The position numbers were made by a program, and so were the translations under genes. A stretch of 64,000 nucleotides of DNA from Gracilaria domingensis. Its lineage: Eukaryota; Rhodophyta; Florideophyceae; Gracilariales; Gracilariaceae. Shown in pieces: positions 21,433 through 34,010 of this stretch. The DNA lies in the NCBI GenBank assembly GCA_022539475.1, contig VCMS01000319.1, positions 38,297 through 102,296 on the forward strand, given 5' to 3'. The notes below the pieces were generated by a model that was given only the letters and a program-made list of their open reading frames with translations, ran no database searches and had not been told where the DNA came from. Positions within the stretch are counted from its first letter, which is position 1. Every line of letters begins with the position of its first letter.

Positions 21433-24159
21433 ATGGAGACGAGATTTAGATTGAAAGAAAACTTCACTCCTACTTCAAGGCTCAAAATCAAATACAAACG
21501 CTTTCAATGGTTAACCAGAAATATTTCTTCTTTTCCAAAGTATCAATATACAATACGTAGCTTCATTGTTTTGTTCTGTTCTCTTTTCTTGGCGGGGTTC
21601 TATGTAGTGCACGGAAGAAGTTTGCTTTACTTTCAAAATGAACCATTTTCAGAAATTCTAGGTTACGAAAAGCAAGTAGATTTTTACTGCAAAGAAAGTT
21701 ACCAAGGTCTTGACCATATATATCAATATGGTACAGATGTAATTAGATCTGAGACGTGCTTGAGACACGGTGGCTGTATCGGATCCAATTGGCAATGTTT
21801 TGAAAGGAAATTACTTACTCGTTCCTCATGTGAGTCCGGACAATGCGAAACGTACTCGTGGAGATCCGCCAGTAATCTCCCAAACACCGAATGTTTGCCA
21901 CATTCGCTCCAGGATGAGAGTACAGTACTGAAATTTCGATTCGATATAGATTGTAAATCTTTTTCTTTATGTAAGACAGCAGAAAATTACTGCACCTTAC
22001 CAAGAAGTACACAGCACTTGAACGATGGTTCCATGATTTTCTCATTCATCGTGACCTGCACCGAAGGGGCAACAGGAATTGAGCAGACATTGCTAAGCAT
22101 ATTTCAACAAAGCTACAGAAGATGGGAGGTTATTCTCATTGACAGCACCACTGGTGCGAAATGTATTGAGAGAACCAATGCAGCTAAAGAATTATTTTTT
22201 AAAAAGTTTAGAGACACTATTGAGTCTCAGATCAGAATCATATCTGGAAACAGTTTTAGTGATATAGTAGGTTCTACATACGGTGCAAGCGTTACATTAG
22301 GCTCATTCTTATGTTTCATCTCACCTGGAGAGTTTCTAGCCCCCAATTTTCTGCTAGAGGCCTGGGGAGAAGCTTCTAGCGCTCCAGAAGTTATTGTAAT
22401 GTACGGAGATAAATATATAATTGGAGAGAAAAGAAGTTTTTTGTGGATTGAATATGCTCTTCAAAGCTTGGAAATTGCAAAAGTCAGGTCTTCTATTCCG
22501 ACGACAATGCTGATCAAAAGAAACACCCTCTTCGAAATCGTTGGATTTCGCTCTAACGTATTAGATAGCGTTTTAAATCACCAAATATGGCTCGAAGTAG
22601 TATATCGCGCTACATCTCGTAAACGTCTTAACACTTTAAGAAAGCTTAAAAATCCTGTCTCTTGGAGTACACACTTTGAAGCAGTGAAAGAGTATTCTGA
22701 GGGGCTGAACAGCTTGTCTTGGAGCCTGTTTACTTTAAGACATGCTGTTCAACCCAAAAAAATATGTACTTCTCTTCGAAATATGTACTGCGAAGAGACT
22801 TTCCCCCTTCTGAGTGAATTAGAGAAATCCCTCTGGAGAAAAGAAGATCAATGTGTCCTGTTGAATTTACTGGCACTTCTGAAAATGAAGCACAAGTGCA
22901 TCAGAGATGTGAGAATACTTCTTGATAATGGGAGGAGAAGTTGTGCTAAATTCAAAAACCAAAAGTCGCTAGCTATATTTCTTTCCACTATACATAGCTT
23001 GATAGAATCTGGACTCATTGAAAGGAAAGTGAAAGACAAGACTCGATGCGAGAAGGAGTTTTTAAACTATTGCAATACAGGGGGAAACGGCCACCCATCT
23101 AAATACTTTTTGAAACAATCGTCTCATGAACATCCATATTTTCCTTACTTCAGTCCAAAAGCAGATAATATACTTCGGTCAAATCCGGAATTCAAAAAAG
23201 AAGCAGCGAGAAAATTTTTCAAATCATACGAAAAAGGTCCTTCGCTCATGAAAATACCAAATATATTTCATTTCGTATTCGGTTTTAAAGAAGGAACAGC
23301 GGCCCTTGCTTTTTATCAATATGTTTCTGTCATATCAGCTATTGTTCATAATTCTCCAAATAGAGTAATATTTCACGCTCTTCAAGTCCCAACGGGGAAA
23401 TGGTGGAAGCATTTGAAGAGTAAAGTCGAGCTAAAAGTTTGGAAAAAGAGAGATATTAATTCACCTCGTTGTCTGTTGCACTATGCTCATATGTCGGACT
23501 ACATTCGTCTTCTTGCTCTTAAAGAGTATGGAGGAATATACATGGATTTAGATGTCTTATCGTTTAGACCATTAAACATTTCTATTGATTCCGAGTTCGG
23601 TATAGCACGGCAGAACATTCAAACGCAACACACATCTCTAGAAAGCCGCCACAATTATCAGCTTTCCAATTCTGTAATGATTTCAGTTCCAAATTCTACT
23701 TTCGTTAGAGTATGGCTTGACTCTTATAGGTATTTCAGATCGTTGGGAAAAGACGTAAATTGGGACGAGCATTCTTCTCGGCTTCCCTCTCATATTTTAG
23801 ACCAATTTACAGATTTGATTCTATTGAAGTTCGTTTCTGTCCTTCCTGGAGAACGATTCTGGTCAATTTCGTCATATGACACTGAAACTTTCTTCCGAAG
23901 AGTTCCTAGTTGTGATGATCATTGTTTCCTAAGAAGATGGAAATCGGCTGAAGTCTTTCACCTTGGGGTTAACAACGCAACCCTAAGTTACAGAAGTCAA
24001 TTAGAATTGGTAGGAGAAAACCACATAGAAACATTCCGTAATACTCTGATCGGATCGCTTTTACGTAGAGCCGGGACAACCTCTCGTGTGTTCAGAGAAA
24101 ATGGATATGCTCGAAGATTTCTCGAGAAAGCTTTAGCTTTACATAGAGTTTGGCAGTGA
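21433..24159 (+). CDS. Type II membrane glycosyltransferase, GT2-like plus GT32 domains
   Basis: 908 residues, no interruption. An in-frame TGA at 21373 supports the ATG at 21433. A short basic cytosolic tail and a membrane segment at residues 42-59 (IRSFIVLFCSLFLAGFYVV) predict a Golgi type II protein. Residues 84-190 form a Cys-rich stem. Residues 201-400 resemble a GT2 fold (FSFIVTCTEGATGIEQTLLS, then FQQSYRRWEVILIDS), but the place where GT2 enzymes keep their DxD reads FISPGEFLAP, so this half probably lacks metal-dependent catalysis. Residues 605-850 are a GT32-type (Gly_transf_sug) domain: IPNIFHFVF, MSDYIRLLALKEYGGIYMDL with the DLD metal motif at 705-707, and a closing FHLGVNNA. I infer sugar transfer from a nucleotide sugar to wall or matrix polysaccharide or glycoprotein; donor and acceptor are unknown. 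It is AT-richer than the transposon genes around it. Confidence 0.85.
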   Translation: METRFRLKENFTPTSRLKIKYKRFQWLTRNISSFPKYQYTIRSFIVLFCSLFLAGFYVVHGRSLLYFQNEPFSEILGYEKQVDFYCKESYQGLDHIYQYGTDVIRSETCLRHGGCIGSNWQCFERKLLTRSSCESGQCETYSWRSASNLPNTECLPHSLQDESTVLKFRFDIDCKSFSLCKTAENYCTLPRSTQHLNDGSMIFSFIVTCTEGATGIEQTLLSIFQQSYRRWEVILIDSTTGAKCIERTNAAKELFFKKFRDTIESQIRIISGNSFSDIVGSTYGASVTLGSFLCFISPGEFLAPNFLLEAWGEASSAPEVIVMYGDKYIIGEKRSFLWIEYALQSLEIAKVRSSIPTTMLIKRNTLFEIVGFRSNVLDSVLNHQIWLEVVYRATSRKRLNTLRKLKNPVSWSTHFEAVKEYSEGLNSLSWSLFTLRHAVQPKKICTSLRNMYCEETFPLLSELEKSLWRKEDQCVLLNLLALLKMKHKCIRDVRILLDNGRRSCAKFKNQKSLAIFLSTIHSLIESGLIERKVKDKTRCEKEFLNYCNTGGNGHPSKYFLKQSSHEHPYFPYFSPKADNILRSNPEFKKEAARKFFKSYEKGPSLMKIPNIFHFVFGFKEGTAALAFYQYVSVISAIVHNSPNRVIFHALQVPTGKWWKHLKSKVELKVWKKRDINSPRCLLHYAHMSDYIRLLALKEYGGIYMDLDVLSFRPLNISIDSEFGIARQNIQTQHTSLESRHNYQLSNSVMISVPNSTFVRVWLDSYRYFRSLGKDVNWDEHSSRLPSHILDQFTDLILLKFVSVLPGERFWSISSYDTETFFRRVPSCDDHCFLRRWKSAEVFHLGVNNATLSYRSQLELVGENHIETFRNTLIGSLLRRAGTTSRVFRENGYARRFLEKALALHRVWQ

Positions 24160-25389
24160 AACCAGCACAATTATTTAGAATTGTACTCACTAAGATCCAT
24201 GATGTTCGCTCTTCTAGTTATAATACTTGAAACATAAGCTGTTTCGAATGCATTCTATGACGAGAAGGGATACTGTTTTACACATCAGTCGAACATGGAA
24301 TTGGTACCAACATATTTTCTTCCGTTTTGCTCTCTTTCGTTAGGTATCACTCAAAACCTGTTCGATTCTCATGCGCCCATGTTTTATGATCAGAACTTCT
24401 GGTAAATTAGTTTACTATTTTTTAATCTGCAACCCCAAACATAAGCTGATATAATTTTGAATGGAGCTCCCTTCTTTCATTGCTCTCACTCAATTTGTGC
24501 TACATTCCTTCGCAGTACACGAAGAGTTGAACTAAAGTTCAGAAAAGGATTTGCCTCTACAGACATATATCCATTATTTCCGAATAAATTCAAGAATTTG
24601 GATGCCCAGGTATGTGTAAAGCTCGGATATAGAGTACAGCTTCTATTTCAGCAACAAGTACTAATTGAGTTGTCAATAAAGCATTTTTCTCGGAGTTTCA
24701 AACAACATCGATGAAACTCTGGAATTGGTTAGGAACCAGGAAAAGAATTCTTCACCACTCTCTTACAATATAGCCACTTTTTTGTTGACTAGGCTATTTT
24801 TCTGATACTTGCAGTCGTGTCATACAACATAACAAAAAACCGTGGCTGGCTTCGTTCATTTCGCTCCCATTCTTTCGGTCAATCAAAATTGTTAACGAGC
24901 ATGTCTTAGTCTAAACGGCTAAATATTTAGTACACTGAAGAACGTATGATGTTTTTATTTCTGCAAAGCTTTTCTTTTGTCCATATTGACGTTTCATTCC
25001 ATTCACCGCCTTCAAATTCTTATTGGATTCGAATTTAGAAGATTTTACGTAGACAATTTTCTTTTCAGTCAATTTCTGCTAAGAAATATTTTTAGTAAAT
25101 TATAATTTGAACCTCAGCAGACTTGGCGTTTTTAGTTATAGAGTCCTCAGTGCACACTAGTTTCTTAAGAAATGAAGCACGGTTAATATGGAAGAGAGGT
25201 GACTTTGCGATTCTCGCGATTGATCCGAGGCCATGACACTCAGTAAGTGATCAATATAAATATCTATTACTTATTAGTATTATTAAGACTGCCAGTATCT
25301 AACATTTTGAACCCTTGAAAATTCCTGAAGCATCTACGAAAACGTGCTTTGATACAAAAAAGGAAATGTATTTTCAAAGACTGAAAGTG
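24160..25389. other. No gene recognised (AT-rich)
   Basis: Sequence downstream of the glycosyltransferase. A TCAATAAAGC at about 24673 could serve in polyadenylation but is 500 bases past the stop. A short plus frame near 24457 has no identifiable feature. Confidence 0.4.
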
Positions 25390-25640
25390 TTCCCTGAGTG
25401 AGGCGCTCAGCTGGAAAGCAACCTTGGGAATATGGGGAAATGTCGAACATAGGCATCCAATGAAGGCTTGGAGGGATTGAAAAAGGCAGTAAAGAGGGCT
25501 TCAAACCAGTTAATGGGGATACGAGACTACTACAGGAAGGTTTAATTCCCTAGCGAGACCCTTGTTCATCAAAGAACCATGAGGTATTGGATGAAATCGA
25601 TACTTTTCAATAAAGTGTCAAGGGACTTCCGAGGAAGTTA
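25390..25640 (+). mobile_element. Possible Ty3/gypsy reverse-transcriptase fragment
   Basis: In two adjoining plus frames the sequence reads NQLMGIRDYYRKV and then NSLARPLFIKEP. This recalls the conserved gypsy pol stretch where a Leu-Gly-x-x-x-Tyr-Tyr-Arg-(Arg/Lys)-Phe segment is followed by Ile-Ala-x-Pro-Leu and Lys. Several stops and one frame change make it a fossil at best. No LTR or primer binding site is visible around it. Confidence 0.35.
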
Positions 25641-27075
25641 ATTTCTACAAAAAAAGGACACATTTACTTCAATATTCATTTAATTATCTGTATCTAACCA
25701 AATTTTTGTAGATGGTCAAGGCATTTTGAAGGGGTAGAACGTTTTAGAAAACTTGCTTTCAGTAGAATCTCACTATATTTGGATGCGTTGAGAACATAAT
25801 AACGCACGACTTGGCTCAATGAAAAATGACCGAACAAAAATTGAAAATCCTATTACATTCGGATTAACTTTGATTGCACCAGTTTTTGCTCGGTACCAAT
25901 AGCATCCCTATCGAAAAAAACCCTTTCAGAACTGGAGAGAGAAATGCTATGGTAGTATCTGTTACTGCTTTGCACTGCTGTACATCTCCCATGTTCTATC
26001 TCAACTTCTATCTCCTTCGCATGATTTTATTTTGCTCATCGAAGACCTCTGCACCCTCTGATACAGCCAAATTTTGCGGTGAACTACCATGAATTTCTAT
26101 AAAATATACTTTCTAATGAGAAAAAATCCTGGAGTTTGGAAAAGAAAGCAATTATATACGGGTTTCGAGGACAGAGTTGACTTGTGTTTGGCACATGAAA
26201 TACATTGGTATACATGAAGTTGGAAGCAATGAGTGATCTACGTAAAACGTTTTCAAAGAGTTTCACTATTGTGAGAACATAGTAGAGAAAATCCCATTCA
26301 CTACCATGAATGTTTCATAGTGAACTGAGTTTAGGAAGTCGACGCAATGTTTATTAAGGCCCATTCATGCTCATACGCTTTGCATTATAAAGCTACAAAA
26401 CGAAGAGTTCTGAAGTAATTTTAATACACGTATATCTATTTCCATTCCTTTCATATCCTCTCGGCCCCCGGGAAAACTGCTTCAATTAATTTTAATTATG
26501 TTGTTGGTGAGCATTTCAACTTGTTTTCAATGGGTCTTAATCATCCTCTTTTAGCTCACGATAGTACATCTTGTTGTGATGTAAGTAGGGTTTCAGTAAA
26601 GTGTTCAAGCAATCTTCTGTTGATGTCTGTTACGGGCCCAGATAACGAACCGAGGTTTACAAGATGTGAAAAAGATGGTTCAGACTGTATGACACACACA
26701 TTTTCCATTTCTCATCAACAGCAAACAGTACTAACATGTACAGGACACTAAACGACGAGCTGATGTAACCACTTTCAACTCTTGACTGCTACCAATGATG
26801 GGTCTGAGATCCCCATTTATTGGGCTACCATTCCATTCCAAAAGCCATTCAGCTTTAGATATACCGATTTACAACTACCATCCATGTTAAATCGATCTCA
26901 TTCAGCTTGACGCCAAGGCGCTAGTTTCCCTGCTGACGAAGCGTGCAGCGCGTGCAATAAGAATTGACGCTCGAAACACACGAATCCGCTCCCACTGTTC
27001 AGGAGCCCATGGAGAGGCCTTGCTACTAGGTCATGTCCTTCGAGAACCGCAGTTCAAGAGGAGATGAACCTTGTA
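25641..27075. other. No gene recognised
   Basis: AT-rich sequence with short frames only. The plus frame at 26521-26751 has several cysteines but no known pattern. Confidence 0.4.
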
Positions 27076-27220
27076 TCAGCTCTAGTACCAGAAGCATCGC
27101 GGCGTATGCATCTTGATAAGCGCGTTGGGTCTCCCATCTGACCACTGTTTCAGCTCAAGTCCCAGGGGCATCGCGGTGTATGCATTTTGTTGACCACGTT
27201 GTGGTCTTGTATCTGCTTAC
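27076..27220. repeat. Two-copy direct repeat, ~73 bp offset
   Basis: TCAGCTCTAGTACCAGAAGC, followed by ATCGCGGCGTATGCATCTTG, recurs about 73 bases later as TCAGCTCAAGTCCCAGGGGC followed by ATCGCGGTGTATGCATTTTG. The period and parts of the unit are reminiscent of the reverse complement of the minisatellite at 15990, but I cannot prove common origin. Confidence 0.6.
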
Positions 27221-28700
27221 TAATCTCTCTCTCGGGGCATGAGCGCTTCCACGCACCGGTTAGTATAAGCATACACCACGTGGAGCGAAAGGAAATGTAA
27301 CGCGGCGCACAGATCTCCGATCAATCGGTCCTCTCACTGTCCCAAGTGCCATGCTGTTCCATGCAGTATCACACAGGAAATCCATACGAACCAAATCCAT
27401 TCAAGACGATATCACCCCTTGACGACAGCGAATCATCTGGGCGTTACAGAACTAGTCCAAAGAATCAACAATCCCAGGCTTCGACATTGATCAACAATTC
27501 TAACTCGAGTCGGACAATTTAATGACATCCACACCCAATAGATAGCATAGACAGCCCCTCCGAGCGACACAGAAGTCAATCGAGATACAGAAGTTGATAA
27601 TAAAGTGATGGCGATGACCATTGCCTCACTTCGCAGTCCTAACTGTAGTAGTAGCGAAGTGCAGTTTGGCAGTAATAGCCATGATTGTAACGCAACGGTA
27701 GGGTAAACACAGATGTGTAACATGAATCTATAACATCCGGTGATAGTCTCTGGCATGATCTCCACGGCAGAGGTAGCTAGAATGGATGAGAAGAAACACG
27801 ATTAGTATGAAGGCGAAGAATAACGAGAGGCGTAGGCCGACCAAAACGTTGCAATGTCAGCAAAAGCCTATTGTATCAATGGTAGTGAATGATCATGGTT
27901 TGACAAAACCAGGAGTGAAACGTGAGATAAAACCATGAGATCGTGATACTCCAATCGATTGATGAAGATATGCATAAGCCCAACAGAGTTGCATTAAGAA
28001 CGAAGCACCGAAAGATCACCTGATAAGCTTCGAATCCCAAAAAAAAGATTGCAAGAAACAGATTGGAGTACTTAGAATGAGATCCTTGCATGCAAATGTC
28101 GAGAAAGGGAAGCCGACGAGAATGGAGAAAAACTGGAAAAACCGCAATCCTAAAACGGAGAACGATAGCCATAGGACATGAGAAGAAATGGATGGACGGA
28201 AACAGAGAGCAAAGGACCGGAAGGGGAGCCATGCAACAGAGAGTAAGACGAGAGATGGAGGCTTATCACAACTAGTGCGACTAGAAAGGGAGTTCTACGA
28301 TGATACCGGAAACCATACGGCGCAAAGAGACCCATACGCAGAGAACGAAAATCATATAAGGCGAAAGGAACACATACGAAGGGAATTAGAACGATTGGAC
28401 AAGAATTGAAACCATGCGACAAGCCATGCAACGATATCAGGAGCAAAACGACGAAAAATTGAACCGATACGACGAACGATGTAGCAAAGGACAGATCAAT
28501 ACGAGCATGTGACGCAAACCATAGCCATGAGATGAGCCCTATCACGAGAACGGCAGTCGAAATACGAGAATATGAAAACCGCAGCAGCCCCTCTTCACAA
28601 CTCAGAGTCGTACGGCTACAACATGAGCCATAGAACGAGAGCAGGATCCATTTCAGATACAGAGCGTACTCCATGATGTTCATATCGATATTCATATTGT
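27221..28700. repeat. Purine-rich, degenerate short-repeat tract
   Basis: The plus strand is strongly enriched in A and G with recurring CCATACG- or CCATGCG-like starts every 18-25 bases, clearest from 28305 to 28440. The minus strand therefore gives long pyrimidine-coded hydrophobic frames (27876-28232, 28150-28695), which I treat as artefacts. Confidence 0.45.
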
Positions 28701-31700
28701 TGTTTCAAATGAAGGAACACGTGAAGAAGGTCAGGAAAGGATCAGAAATGAGTGCAACAGATCAATCAGAAATCTTTGTGGTTTAGATGGTGGCCTTGTA
28801 CCGAACCTCGGAAGAGTTCACAGCCATCCCAAGTAATACCATAGACGAGCTTGTGCCTGAGGTGAGAGATGTGCTGATGAAGGTATGACATGCTGAGTGT
28901 AACTTTGAGAGAAGATGGCCAAGTACATGATGAAGTAGTTAGAGTTATGTAATGCGGTTTAGATACGCGGGACGGAAGCGAAATGAAACCATGCTAACAA
29001 TCGACTTACTCCCGTGCTACAGGCACCAGTCACGGACCAAGAACGAAAGATCAGGAAAGCGACGAGTTATTTCGCTCTATAGCAAGCCAGAGAAGATACA
29101 AAGTCTCTTCACGTACGATTCATTGCAGGAACGGGTAATTGGGTATCAATAAATGTCGATGTCCTGACGAAATCAAAAGAAATTCTCAATCACAGCTGTA
29201 AGAATCACTCGGATGCAAGATAATGAACTCATCGACTCACAATAGGTTTCCATCATGACAAATAGTCGTCCAAGAATCTCAACACCATAACATGAGAGCC
29301 ATGATAAGACAGAAAGCGCTCTGACGGTGAGTAGTATCATATACAGCCTGTGTCAGATGCAAAGTGCAGACCAAGCTCGAATATTCATTTAGGATGGAGA
29401 TTCAGATATGTACCGTCCAGTGGCAACAATATGATACATTGATGACTTCGCTTGATGCATACATTATGAGAATTGAGCTTCGTGAAAGTCCGATAGCATT
29501 GAACAGGATTGAATAAGGAAGAAATGCAACCTTACTTCTCTCAGCGAATCTCAGAGATGCAGGCAAACTCCAAATAGACTGCACTTGAAAAACTTGAGAC
29601 AAAGAAGGTCTAGAAAAAACCATACAGAGAGTGGTAACGCGTTCTGGACATAGCAATAAGTCGCGCTTTGTTTCATCAATCACAGAATTCAGAGCCGCAA
29701 GCATGCAGTCGATGTGAGAGAATCATGTGCTTCATATGCTGTTAGTGAATGGAGAGGGAAAGCGAGAGTGATGGGGAAGACGGCGGAAGAGCTTAATACA
29801 TTCATTGATACGAACAAGAAAAGTCCGAAAGGCATCTGCTGCTTTCGTTGGCGCCGAAAAATGGAATTGGATACATGCAAGCTTAAAGTGACGAATCAAA
29901 AGCCGGGATGAATTTTAGAACCCAGATTTCAAAAGAAATTTTGAACTCTCGAATTTCATTAACTCGAACTTATCGTTTCACGTTATTCTAGTTCGCGTTC
30001 GAAATTCGTTGAAGAAAATACATCTCAGAGTTAGTTTCATTTGTTCTTTCTCTCGCTCGCCATTGAAACGTGCTTCTCATGGAGTCTGTGAGGTAGGTTC
30101 TTCTGCCTCTCTTTTTCTTAGTAAAGAACATCTGTTCAAGCGCAGATAGTGGGTTAGAAAATGCGGAAAGCTTCTTTGCCTCGGGCGAACGGTTTTAAGT
30201 TCATTATCTCCATGTTTCTTAGATGAGTCTACCAAAAAATACGACCAATGCGTGCCGTTCGAATTTTGATCTTTGGTTTCTGGAGTCTAGTCGTCATTGT
30301 TCGGGTCGTCATCATCAGCATCTATTACGCCTGTCGTTAGTTTTTCCAGATCATCGACATCCCCATCTCACTCAAGCCTCAGTCTTTCAAGCCTTTGCTT
30401 TCTCGGAGCAGCGCTCTTTCTCCGAGAGGCTAAGCCTCTTTCCCTACTCGACGTAGCTGCCCTCCCACTAATTTAGCTAACCCCAGAATTCGGAGCTATG
30501 ATAAGCTGCAAAACATCCACCGTTTTTCACTCTTTTAGCACCTTGAAGTCGGCCGACAGAACTGCTTTCATATGATTTTGTCCACCGCGGTGGAGCAGGT
30601 GGGAGAAAATAGATTGAAGTCTGTAAGCGAGAGATGCTGGCCGATGGTGTGAATATCGTCCATAGACTGCGATAGATAATCTTTCTGGCGCGCAGAAAGG
30701 GAAGCGGTGTCGGGGAGCGTCGTGGTACTGTCATCCGCGATGAAAGCGTCCAGTGTTGCCGCACTGCCGGGGGAAAAGTGAAGCCCCTGACCGCGGGGTC
30801 AGCTCCAGAGACTGCAATGACTTATGCTATGCGCCTTGATAAGCTTGCTGCTGCTGCAGATGTTGGCGCCGTTAGCACATTCCAACGTCCAAGAATTTTG
30901 ACCTGCGCGTGTCATGGAGAGAAGAGAGAGGAGAACGTTTGTAGTTGGCAGAGACTTGGACAGACACGTTTGAGAAACCCTCCCTGTTCACACTTGAGAG
31001 GCATTCAAGAACAAGAGAACATCGAAAAGTCTTTCCGAACCAGAAGTAATCGTTTTGACGCATGTGCACATGTACACGTACATACTTTTACATTACAGCT
31101 TCAGTGTCAATCTGCAGAAAGGAGGATGTGAAGTGTTTGGCTCCGATACGTGAAACTCTCAATTGATCTTCAGAATTATGCCTTCATCACGAAGGACATC
31201 TAAAACGACAACTGTAGTGTCACAGAGATACGACATTCTTTGTTGTATATTCTCACTGTGATTCAAGAGAATCGCACCCCCCCACTTTCTTGCTAATTCA
31301 CAGTAAGATATCTGCTTCTTGATTTTGACGTTTCAGAAGATCTGTTTTCGACCATGCGGCATCGAGTGTCAACAATATGCTCTGAGAGTGCGACATGAGT
31401 GAGACACACTGGTTTCAGATGCCTAAACGTTTTCCTCACGTGTCACCCAGCTTTTTCGTCGTTGTCTCTAGCGCCCTGATGTGATTCCTCTCTTACCTAC
31501 AGATTACGAAGAGTTGCTCTTTCGAACATTGCGCAGCATGCAGTTTGTGACAGCAAGGATTCGAAGACTGCTTCCGAAACTATTATTACTTCCAGTAGTT
31601 CTAATGGCCAGACAGTTTCGACTCGATTTTGGCCCACCATTTACTGCTTTGGACAACAATCTTATTTCTTTCTCTGTGCTCTTCTTCTTACATCTCTTTC

Positions 31701-32341
31701 CCTCCTCTCACTTATTCATATTAGCTACACTGCTGGCTTTTTCGTTGCCAATCCTTTAACCACTTTACAAAAGAAGTCGCAGGAATGCTCAACTTCGCAT
31801 CAGGGCCATTCACTTGCCCGCCCCTTATTGTAGCTGGAAAGCTTCAGGTGCGCACCACCGGCCGAGGAACATTTTTCGCCTTTCAGACCGATCAGATTTG
31901 TCCATATATTCAAGCCCTCTGTTGAGTACGTCCAGTGCCACTCCGTATGGTGGTGGCATTTCTAGTCCCATATTTTACCAATGTCAACGGCTGTTGGTTT
32001 CCCGTTTCATTTCCTTTACTGTGACAGATGTGCTGAGAATTCGTGCAAGATTTGCAGCTGCGGTACAGTCGCATCGACAAGTTTTACTGCCTTCCCAGGC
32101 GATCATGACCCACAGAATTGAAACATGGCGGTCCGTCAGACAACCTGCAACCCAGATATCTCCTGGTACTTATCATTCTGCCGGGGTGCGTCGCACACTC
32201 TTGCGTTGCCACATACCAGTACTGTAGACACTTCTGCAGCTGACGTGAAATTGGAGAAAACTTGCTTCAGGTTCGAGTTTCACGATTATTGTCCTCACTA
32301 ACACCATTTCCTCCCGGTGTGCTGCTGATACCCACGGGAAC
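28701..32341. other. No gene recognised
   Basis: Several short frames on both strands, none with a domain or composition I trust. No RNA gene seen. This is a long empty stretch between the repeat tract and the broken GT77-like gene. Confidence 0.4.
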
Positions 32342-34010
32342 ATGCGCAGTCACCGCAAGGGCACACTACGTGATCGCAGAGCTCGTCGGAGGCTCATTGC
32401 TGCCGTTCTTCTGTTTCTAGCATTACTTGCAGTTTCGTTTCTGTTACATTTCTCTTCTTGGCGTGCTAAACTTTTGGGACGAGCAACATATGCTTCGCAA
32501 TCAATTACAGGATGTCGTGTTTCAAAGATTCATCGATAGCAATTGCACCGAACTGCATGTTCGTTTAGTATCTCTACTCAATTCGACCACACCCCATTTA
32601 TCATTGGTAGCTCTGTCAAAGCTCATTATCACAAGCAGCACATGCGTATATCGAATGTACTTTACCGTTGAATATGACTTAGTACTCTGAGCTTTTCACT
32701 ATGGCTCATTTTCTGTTCTCGGTAATGAATGTGCCATGGAAATTCACTTGCAGAATGACGCTCATATTTCGGGAGATTTTTCACTTCGCGAAGCGGCAAA
32801 GAGCACTAAATTCATATTCTTGCGAGATGGCGCTGTGTTCACGGATCGAGCCCTTGTCTCGATCAAATTAGCTTATGAAGCCACACAACGAGTCTATGCC
32901 AATGGAGGTCAGTACGAAATTGGTGGAGCTGCAATTGGGTGTCATGGTGAGGGTGACTACACTGCGTGGTCGTCAACTTCGGTTGGTTCTTTGAATTCAA
33001 CATGCGCGTTTTCTCCTATTCGAGCGTTTGGGCCTAACCTGCGGGAATTCCTCTCTCACTGGTTTGCAAACCGGAGAAGAGAATGAGTTCCATGGCCGCA
33101 CACGTGGAAAAGACTTGACTCAGTCCCCAAGTTTTGGAAGGGAACTAACAAAAATTCCAGGGATAGAAGCCTCATCACGTTTGGAAAAGTGGTTGGTGAG
33201 GACTATTCGTACGTCAACAACCCATACCGTCCATGCGAGCGAGAGTCTCCGCGCTGGGGCAGCAACTACACACTGCGGGTTTTGACAGCGGAGAGCAACC
33301 TCGGGGTTAAAGTTCCTGATCTACGTGAGCCAACTGCGGTGCCCCTACGTCTTACTCATAATGATTCTACTCTTGGTATCTATTCCACATCCTATGAAGA
33401 TGTCTTGAGCGTCAGTAGAGTTTGGTATGATCCTGTTAATGGCGATGTATGAAGTGGATACTTCAATGCCTTGAAAAAGATTATCAGCCAAACGCCTTAG
33501 GATGGTATCTCTGAAAATTGCGAATCACAAGTTCATGCAGCTGACTTAGAGCTGGCTGCCAATGTAGAGGGTGGAGGATTTGCTCCTTCTAATATTATCT
33601 GGATCGCACTGGAGGAGAAATCAAAAACGCAAGTGAAGGAATTGGGAATAGGTCAAAATATTGGTATTTTGGATTCTTTAAGTGCAGAGAACATGGATTC
33701 AAAGATATCATATATGGCCAACCGGCGTACTGGAGGCTCATGCTCATCGTTACCCGTTTGACCCGCGACTTGCTTGACCGTGGAATTGATATGTTTCTAT
33801 TTGAAACCAACCAAGCCTGGATGCAGAGTCCGTTTGATTTCATCCGAAAAGAACTCGAAGCCAACGTTGCCGACAACACAATAACGCTGAGATCAATTCT
33901 TTCAACTCGTTGCATGTAGAGTGAGGTGTACACGGGATTCAAAGCTGCTTGTGAATTCGAAAATGTTGAGAAGATGAAGGGACATGAATCGACTTTCGTT
34001 AAGCATGATT
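32342..34010 (+). pseudogene. Type II Golgi glycosyltransferase, GT77-like C-terminus, pseudogene
   Basis: The gene starts at the ATG at 32342 with a basic tail and a clean signal anchor (RRRLIAAVLLFLALLAVSFL), then changes frame near 32480. The next frame runs to 33452 with stops at about 32688 and 33084, and contains AKSTKFIFLRDGAVFTDRAL and GGQYEIGGAAIGCHGEG. After more breaks, frames read NIIWIALEEKSK near 33590. They then read WRLMLIVTRLTRDLLDRGID followed by FETNQAWMQSPFDFI near 33730-33850. This last block fits the Nucleotid_trans (GT77) pattern in which a Leu-Leu-x-x-Gly-Tyr-Asp segment leads to D-x-D-x-x-W-x-x-x-P; here the acidic motif has become E-T-N. At least four breaks. It lies between two intact polysaccharide-type genes and was probably a third Golgi enzyme. 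The N-terminal domain is not recognised. Confidence 0.6.

Noticed and set aside
28150-28695. 181-codon hydrophobic minus frame resembling a membrane protein
   Set aside because: It lies in the purine-rich tract; the complementary pyrimidine strand automatically codes Leu, Ser, Phe and Val. No family motif.
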